DNA of 6,710 nucleotides from Burkholderiales bacterium (GTDB taxonomy: Bacteria > Pseudomonadota > Gammaproteobacteria > Burkholderiales > Ga0077523): the NCBI GenBank assembly GCA_025459035.1, contig JALORJ010000145.1, positions 1-6,710 on the forward strand, read 5' to 3'. The position numbers were made by a program, and so were the translations under genes. The notes beneath the pieces were generated by a model. That model saw only the letters and a list, made by a program, of their open reading frames with translations, had not been told where the DNA came from and did no database searches. Shown one piece after another: positions 1 through 4,440 of this stretch (the stretch's first letter is position 1; each line of letters starts with the position of its first letter).

Positions 1-1032
1 TTGCCACGCGGCGAGGCCGCCGACGAGCAGCATCGCGACCCCGGTGGCGACCATGATGCGAAAGCCCCAGAACAGTGGAGGCACCGGCGGATGCCGGTCA
101 CCGAAGCTGTCCAGGCCGCGCAGTTCGCCGTCGGCATCGTGGGTGAGGATCAGGCTCGCAAGCTTCGGCACCCCGATCGCGAACCGATTCTCGCGGGCGA
201 CGGGGTCGGGAATCGCGAACAGGAGCAGCGGCGCCCCGCGCTCGGTCTCCCACACCCCTTCGATCGCGGCGATCTTGGCGGGCTGATGCTCGAGGGTGTT
301 CAGCCCGTGCAGGTCACCGACGACCATCTGCACCGGGGCGAGCATCGCGGCGGTGAACACCCCGGTGCGCAGTGCGGCGGTCACGTCGGCGCCGCGGTCG
401 CCGCGCAGCCAGCGATACGCCGACAGCCCGGCCACCAGGAAGGCGGTGGTGAGACCCGACGCGATCAGCATGTGCGTGATGCGGTACGGCATCGACGGGT
501 TGAACACCACGGCCCACCAGTCGGTCACGAAGGCGCGACCGTCGCGCATCTCGAAGCCGGCTGGCGTGTGCATCCACGAGTTCAGCACGAGGATCCAGAA
601 CGCCGACAGCGTCGTGCCGAACGCCACGAGCACGGTCGCGATCGTGTGCACGCGGTTGGACACCCGCTTCTGCCCGAACAGCATGACCCCGAGGAAGGTG
701 GCCTCGAGGAAGAACGCCGTGAGCACCTCGTAGGCGAGCAGCGGCCCGGCGACGTTGCCGACCGTGCGCATGTAGCCCGGCCAGTTCGTGCCGAACTGGA
801 AGCTCATGGTGATGCCGCTCACGACCCCCATCGCGAAGGTCAGCGCGAACACCTTGATCCAGAAGCCGTAGGCCTGCTGCCAGCGCACGTCGCGGGTCGC
901 GTCGAAGCGCAGCTTGAAGAACAGCAGCACCCAGCCCAGCGCGATGCTGATGGTGGGGAACAGGATGTGGAACGTGATGTTGGCCGCGAACTGGATGCGC
1001 GCCAGCATCGTCGCGTCGAGGGCCCCGTCCAT
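1..1032 (-). CDS. cydA: Cytochrome bd ubiquinol oxidase subunit I, short Q-loop (CIO-like), 3' end cut by the window
   Basis: This is the quinol-oxidising, haem-bearing subunit of a cytochrome bd terminal oxidase in the inner membrane, which reduces O2 to water. The 344 visible residues include the family landmarks, given here with E. coli CydA equivalents from memory: His22 (H19, haem b595), Glu102 and Glu110 (E99/E107, in AYEVLTAFFLEATFLG), His187 (H186, haem b558), Lys253 and Glu258 in KIAAIEGVWETE (K252/E257, quinol site), and Arg325 and Met327 in FRIM (R391/M393, haem b558). Six hydrophobic segments precede the Q-loop and a seventh begins at about 321. Lys253 to Met327 spans 74 residues against 141 in E. 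coli, so the Q-loop is the short type found in CioA/bd-S enzymes. The ATG at 1032 follows the regulator stop by one base and has a GAAGGTG ribosome site. The C-terminal part, and presumably cydB, lie beyond position 1. The family call is very secure; the CIO subtype rests on loop length. Confidence 0.96.
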   Translation of the reverse strand, partial: MDGALDATMLARIQFAANITFHILFPTISIALGWVLLFFKLRFDATRDVRWQQAYGFWIKVFALTFAMGVVSGITMSFQFGTNWPGYMRTVGNVAGPLLAYEVLTAFFLEATFLGVMLFGQKRVSNRVHTIATVLVAFGTTLSAFWILVLNSWMHTPAGFEMRDGRAFVTDWWAVVFNPSMPYRITHMLIASGLTTAFLVAGLSAYRWLRGDRGADVTAALRTGVFTAAMLAPVQMVVGDLHGLNTLEHQPAKIAAIEGVWETERGAPLLLFAIPDPVARENRFAIGVPKLASLILTHDADGELRGLDSFGDRHPPVPPLFWGFRIMVATGVAMLLVGGLAAWQ

Positions 1033-1033
1033 G

Positions 1034-1621
1034 TCAGGACACCTTCGCCGGCGCGCTCGCCGATCGACCCCGCAAGGCGGCGCCGCTGCCGACGCGGTCC
1101 TTGAACTCGAACAGCTTCACCACCTTCGCCCCCAGGCGCATCAGCTGCTGCAGCGTCGACGACTCGAGCCGCTGCACGTCGCCGAACCACGTGGTCACGA
1201 GGTCGATCAGGTCGTGCATCTCGCGCATGCGCGCCTGCACGTGGGCGTCGTCGTCGCTGGTCGGCGCTTCGATCAGGGCGTCGCGCAGCATCGTCAGCGT
1301 CGGATCGACCTCGCGCTTGCGCCGCTCCTCGGCCAGCGTGCGAAAGATCGCCCAGACGTCGTCGGGCGTCGCGAAGTACTCGCGTCGGTCGCCCGGCAGG
1401 TGCTGCACGCGCGTGAGCCGCCACGACTCGAGCTCCTTCAGGCCCATGCTGACGTTGGAGCGCGAGAAGCCGAGCGCCTCGGCGATCTGGTCGGCGTTCA
1501 GCGGCGCGGGCGACACGTACAGCAGCGCGTAGATCTGGCCGACGGTGCGGTTGATCCCCCAGCGGCTGCCCATCTCGCCGAAATGCAGCACGAACCGCTG
1601 CGCGAGCGGGGAGAGGGCCAT
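1034..1621 (-). CDS. GbsR/MarR-type winged-helix transcriptional regulator, probable local repressor of cydA
   Basis: This 195-residue cytoplasmic DNA-binding protein resembles the GbsR branch of the MarR superfamily. Residues about 22-85 form the winged helix: WGINRTVGQIYALLYVSPAP leads into the helix LNADQIAEALG, then a recognition helix at about 52-67 (SRSNVSMGLKELESW), and a wing with LPGDRREYF at 75-83. The remaining helical part (about 88-175) would be the dimerisation or ligand region, and the tail after 176 is basic and looks disordered. There is no cysteine, so direct thiol redox sensing is unlikely. The ATG at 1621 is preceded by GGAG with six bases of spacing. The gene leads the cydA operon, and two palindromes lie 29-64 bp upstream of its start. 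I infer autoregulation and control of the oxidase; the ligand is unknown. The family call is strong, the target is inferred from context. Confidence 0.9.
   Translation of the reverse strand: MALSPLAQRFVLHFGEMGSRWGINRTVGQIYALLYVSPAPLNADQIAEALGFSRSNVSMGLKELESWRLTRVQHLPGDRREYFATPDDVWAIFRTLAEERRKREVDPTLTMLRDALIEAPTSDDDAHVQARMREMHDLIDLVTTWFGDVQRLESSTLQQLMRLGAKVVKLFEFKDRVGSGAALRGRSASAPAKVS
1040..1046 (-). promoter_or_regulatory. Ribosome binding site of cydA inside the regulator gene
   Basis: The minus strand reads GAAGGTG seven bases before the cydA ATG. It lies within the last codons of the upstream regulator gene, and the regulator stop and cydA start are one base apart. This arrangement favours translational coupling of the two genes. 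Confidence 0.7.
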
Positions 1622-1627
1622 ACGCGA

Positions 1628-1632
1628 CTCCG
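1628..1632 (-). promoter_or_regulatory. Ribosome binding site of the GbsR/MarR-type regulator
   Basis: The minus strand reads CGGAG, six bases before the ATG at 1621. It supports that start codon, which is also where similarity to the GbsR N-terminal helix begins. Confidence 0.6.
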
Positions 1633-1649
1633 TCCTGGAAAGCCGAGAG

Positions 1650-1669
1650 TCTATCGAATTTTCAATAGA
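1650..1669 (+). promoter_or_regulatory. Imperfect 20-bp palindrome, probable operator 1
   Basis: TCTATcGAATTTTCaATAGA is symmetric around 1659.5: outer arms TCTAT/ATAGA and inner GAA/TTC match, with one mismatched pair between them (C1655/A1664) and a T-T centre. It lies in an AT-rich island within otherwise GC-rich sequence, 29 bp upstream of the regulator ATG. It directly abuts a second palindrome with a similar core. Two-fold symmetry suits a dimeric winged-helix regulator, most simply the product of the adjacent gene. The binding protein is inferred. Confidence 0.55.
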
Positions 1670-1678
1670 TCCTGAAAA
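1650..1678 (-). promoter_or_regulatory. Candidate promoter for the regulator-cydA operon, overlapping the palindromes
   Basis: On the minus strand TTTTCA (1678-1673, 4 of 6 to the -35 consensus), a 17-bp spacer and GATAGA (1655-1650, 3 of 6 to the -10 consensus) would place a transcription start roughly 20-25 bases before the regulator ATG. The match is weak and other registers in the AT-rich island are possible. Whichever is right, RNA polymerase would sit on the palindromes, as expected for repression. Confidence 0.3.
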
Positions 1679-1685
1679 TTCAGGA
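1670..1685 (+). promoter_or_regulatory. Perfect-arm 16-bp palindrome, probable operator 2
   Basis: TCCTGAAAATTCAGGA has 7-bp perfect arms (TCCTGAA/TTCAGGA) around a two-base centre at 1677.5, which is 18 bp from the centre of the neighbouring palindrome. The core GAAAATTC is the reverse complement of GAATTTTC in operator 1. As a result, a 9-bp inverted repeat GAATTTTCA (1656-1664) / TGAAAATTC (1673-1681) also links the two. The arms are AT-rich and no T-run follows on the minus strand, so an operator fits better than a terminator. Confidence 0.55.
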
Positions 1686-1707
1686 CAATCCGGTGTCTGC
1701 GGTCGCG

Positions 1708-4440
1708 TCAGCGCGGGCCGCTCGACGCGAGCGCACGCGTCGCCGACGCCTGCGGCGCCGCGCGCGGGAGGGTCATGACGAAGCGCGTGCCGACGTCGAC
1801 CGTGCTGTGCACCTCGATGCGACCGCCGAGCGGGCCGGTGATCATGTTGTGGACGATGTGCAGGCCGAGCCCGGTGCCGCCGCGCCCGAGGCGGGTCGTG
1901 AAGAACGGCTCGAAGATGCGGTGCATGTGTTGTTCCGAGATGCCGCAGCCGTCGTCCTCCACCACGAGTTCGACGCGATCCGCGTCGACGGCGCGACCGA
2001 CGATACGCAGGGTCCCGGCGGTGCGTCCGTCGAACGCGTGAGCCAGCGCGTTGTTCACGAGGTTGGTCACGACCTGCCCGAGCGGGCCCGGCAGGCTGTT
2101 CATCTCGATGTCCGGCGCCACGTCCAGCACGATCCGGAACGGCGTCTTGCGCAGCGTCGGCGACAGCGTGACGACGAGCTCGGCGAGCAGGCGGTCGAGC
2201 ACGAAACGGCGCCGCTGGTCGCTCGTCTGGTCGGCGGCGACCTGCTTGAAGCTCGTGATCAGCTCGGACGCGCGCTGCAAGTTGCGCGACAGGATGTCGG
2301 CGGCTTCGTGGGCCGCCGCCAGGTAGGCCGACAGCGCGGATCGCGTCAGCGCGTTGGCGTCCTGCAGCTCCTGCAGCTTGATCGTCTGCGCGTCGAACGA
2401 CGTCGCGACCGTGAGGCTGTTGCCGATCGGCGTGTTCAGCTCGTGCGAGATCCCCGCCACCAGGCTGCCGAGCGCCGCCAGCTTCTCGGACTGCACCAGT
2501 TCACCCTGCGTGCGGCGCAGCTGCTCGAGCGTGGTCTCGAGTTCGCGCGTACGCGCCGCGACGCGCTCTTCGAGTGCGTGCGTGAGCTCGTGCAGCTCGG
2601 TCACGTCGACGATGCTCACCAGCAGCAGCTCGTCGCTGCCGAGCGGTGTCAGGCTGGCCGACGCGGACCCGAGGAAGCGCGTGCCGTCCTTGCGCGTGAA
2701 CCAGGTCTCGTAGCCGCTGACGCGACTGTCGTTCGTCAGGCGTCGGAGCAGCGCGTCGCGCGCCTGCGCGCTCCACGTTCCGAGCTCGACACCGCGCCGC
2801 CCGACCGCCTCGTCGCGGCTGTAGCCGAAGGCATCGATCCACGCGTCGTTGACGTCCTCGATGCGCCCGCCGGTGCTCGACCACGAGTACGACGCCGGCA
2901 GCGGCGAGGCCTCGAACATCGCGACGAACTTGCGTTCGCTCTCGACCAGCGCGCGGCGTGCCTGACGCTGCTCCGACACGTCGCGGATCAGCGCGGTCAT
3001 GGTCGGGTTGGTTCCGTGGTCGACGATGAACACCGTCGCGTCGCAGTCGCGCACGTCTCCCTGTCGCGTGCGCACCGGCCACGGCCACTCGCGCACCCCG
3101 CCCTCGCGGCGCACGGCCTCGACCAGACGCGCGCGGTTGTCGTGGTCGACGACGACGCCCATGTCGCTCGCGCGTCGCCCGATCAGTTCCTCGCGGCTCC
3201 AGCCGACCAGCCGCGTGAACGCGGGGTTCACGTCGACGAAGGTGCCGTCGTCGATGCGCGAGATCGTGATCGCGTCGGGGCTCTGCGCGAACATCGTCGC
3301 CAGCCGCTCCTCGCTGGCGGCCAGCGCGCGCTGCGCCCGGCGCTGCTCCGACACGTCGCGGAACTGCGCGCTCATGGCCGGCGGATCGGTGCCTTCGAGC
3401 GCGAACACCGTCGCATCGCACTCGAACAGTTCGCCGGCGCGGCTGCGCAAGGTCCACGGATAGTTGCTGACGAACCCGTCGCGCCGGATGGCCTCCGCCA
3501 GTCGATTGCGTTGTGCGTCGTCGACGAGGATGCCCACGTCGATCGAGCGGCGCCCCTTGAGCTCCGCGCGCGACCAGCCCGTCAGGCGTTCGTATGCCGG
3601 ATTCACGTCGACGAACGTGCTGTCGGCCAGCGTGGTGACGCTGATCGGATCGGGGCTCAGCTCGAACAGCGCGGTGAGTCGCCGCTGGTTCTCCGCGAGC
3701 AGACGCGCCGCGCGCCGCTGCTCGGTGACGTCGCGTACCTGCGCGATCATCGTGCGCTCGCCGTCGTCGACCACCGGGTACACGGTTGCGACGCAGTCGC
3801 GCAGCGTGCCGTCGCGGTGCCGGACCGGCCAGGGCCAGTCGCGCACCTCGCCATCGCGCCGCACGGCCTCCGCGAGGCGCTGGCGGTTGTCGCGGTCTAC
3901 GATCATCCCGAGGTCCATGCCGTTGCGACCGATCACCTCGTCGCGTCGCCAGCCGGTCAGCTTCTCGAAGGCCGGATTCACGTCGGCGAAGGCGCCATCG
4001 GCGACCCGCGTGATCGTGATCGCGTCCGGACTCGCGACGAAGATCGCGCGCAGCCGCGCAGCGGTGCGCCGGACGTCGGCGGTGCGCTCGGACACGTCGC
4101 TCGCGGTGCGCATGACCGTGAGCACCTTCGCGTCGCCGCCTTCACGGACCGGCTTGACCGAGACCCAGACCGCGCAGGGGCCGGCGGGCGTGTCGATGGT
4201 GAGATCCACCTCGTGCGAAGTCTCGCCCGCGAGTGCACGGCGTGCCATCTCCGACCACGGCTCGGGCCGGGGCCACCACGGCAGCGCCGGGGCTCCGCCC
4301 GCCGGGAGCGCCACCGGCCCGTCGGGGATCCACGGGACCGCGTGCGCGTGGCTCCACAGGATGCGGTGGCTCGCGTCGGTGAAGAACGCCGCGACCTGCA
4401 GATGCCGGCCGAGCAGTGCGAGCCAGTCGCTCGCGTTCAC
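1708..4440 (-). CDS. Soluble multi-PAS sensor histidine kinase
   Basis: This 910-residue kinase probably phosphorylates the EAL response regulator encoded just upstream. Residues about 1-120 are a degenerate PAS-like region ending in a PAC-like SDVSERT. PAS modules follow at about 126-250, 251-375 and 376-500, and a more divergent fourth at about 501-615. Their SP motifs fall at Ser137, 262, 387 and 512, exactly 125 residues apart. A coiled coil (about 616-655) leads to the H-box SHELNTPIGN with phospho-acceptor His666. The HATPase domain shows the N-box around Asn793-Asn797, the G1 box DDGCG (829-833), FEPFFTTR (843-850) and the G2 box GGTGLGL (854-860). I see no transmembrane segment or signal peptide and no receiver domain, so it is a cytosolic, non-hybrid kinase. 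The GTG start at 4440 overlaps the upstream stop as GTGA. The open frame continues further upstream, but that part lies inside the EAL gene and looks like frame-shadow sequence. The signal sensed is unknown. Confidence 0.95.
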   Translation of the reverse strand: MNASDWLALLGRHLQVAAFFTDASHRILWSHAHAVPWIPDGPVALPAGGAPALPWWPRPEPWSEMARRALAGETSHEVDLTIDTPAGPCAVWVSVKPVREGGDAKVLTVMRTASDVSERTADVRRTAARLRAIFVASPDAITITRVADGAFADVNPAFEKLTGWRRDEVIGRNGMDLGMIVDRDNRQRLAEAVRRDGEVRDWPWPVRHRDGTLRDCVATVYPVVDDGERTMIAQVRDVTEQRRAARLLAENQRRLTALFELSPDPISVTTLADSTFVDVNPAYERLTGWSRAELKGRRSIDVGILVDDAQRNRLAEAIRRDGFVSNYPWTLRSRAGELFECDATVFALEGTDPPAMSAQFRDVSEQRRAQRALAASEERLATMFAQSPDAITISRIDDGTFVDVNPAFTRLVGWSREELIGRRASDMGVVVDHDNRARLVEAVRREGGVREWPWPVRTRQGDVRDCDATVFIVDHGTNPTMTALIRDVSEQRQARRALVESERKFVAMFEASPLPASYSWSSTGGRIEDVNDAWIDAFGYSRDEAVGRRGVELGTWSAQARDALLRRLTNDSRVSGYETWFTRKDGTRFLGSASASLTPLGSDELLLVSIVDVTELHELTHALEERVAARTRELETTLEQLRRTQGELVQSEKLAALGSLVAGISHELNTPIGNSLTVATSFDAQTIKLQELQDANALTRSALSAYLAAAHEAADILSRNLQRASELITSFKQVAADQTSDQRRRFVLDRLLAELVVTLSPTLRKTPFRIVLDVAPDIEMNSLPGPLGQVVTNLVNNALAHAFDGRTAGTLRIVGRAVDADRVELVVEDDGCGISEQHMHRIFEPFFTTRLGRGGTGLGLHIVHNMITGPLGGRIEVHSTVDVGTRFVMTLPRAAPQASATRALASSGPR
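2596..4065 (-). repeat. Tandem PAS-module array with a 375-bp period inside the kinase gene
   Basis: Four in-frame units of 375 bp (the last somewhat shorter) encode PAS-PAC modules: 4065-3691, 3690-3316, 3315-2941 and 2940-2596. Modules 1 and 3 are most alike; aligned by hand without gaps they share about 74 of 125 residues. Modules 1-3 share WPWPVR or YPWTLR followed by a cysteine in an (R/F)(D/E)CxATV strand (Cys216, Cys341, Cys466) and end in RDV(S/T)EQR. Module 4 keeps the period but lacks the cysteine and the WPW motif. A 22-bp DNA identity at 2966-2987 and 3341-3362 is offset by exactly 375 bp. The array looks like internal duplication followed by divergence. Confidence 0.85.
4437..4440 (-). 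other. GTGA stop/start overlap between the response regulator and the kinase
   Basis: The EAL response regulator ends in TGA at 4439-4437, and the kinase GTG start is 4440-4438, so they share four bases. The overlap indicates one operon with coupled translation. A purine-rich GGACGGCGGG lies just upstream, a modest ribosome site. Confidence 0.8.

Larger units (their letters stand above)
1622..1707. other. Intergenic region between the kinase gene and the regulator-cydA operon
   Basis: This 86-bp gap is the only clear non-coding stretch in the window. It holds the AT-rich double palindrome at 1650-1685, a candidate minus-strand promoter and the regulator ribosome site. I see no GC-rich hairpin followed by a T-run after the kinase stop at 1708, so read-through from the two-component genes into the oxidase operon cannot be excluded. 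Confidence 0.85.

Noticed and set aside
1..1104. Plus-strand open frame of 367 codons opposite cydA
   Set aside because: It has a His/Arg/Glu-rich composition without recognisable motifs and runs against the conserved haem-ligand residues of cydA on the minus strand.
840..1424. Minus-strand 194-codon open frame spanning the regulator/cydA junction
   Set aside because: It is a frame-shifted shadow of both genes, Arg/Ala-rich and without motifs, while the in-frame genes have ribosome sites and conserved residues.
1670..1685. Palindrome considered as an intrinsic terminator for the kinase gene
   Set aside because: The stem is short and AT-rich with a two-base centre, and no T-run follows on the minus strand. 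Its twin palindrome and position favour an operator.
1650..1690. Possible FNR/ANR box upstream of the oxidase operon
   Set aside because: No TTGAT-N4-ATCAA-like site is present; the half-sites and spacing of the palindromes differ.
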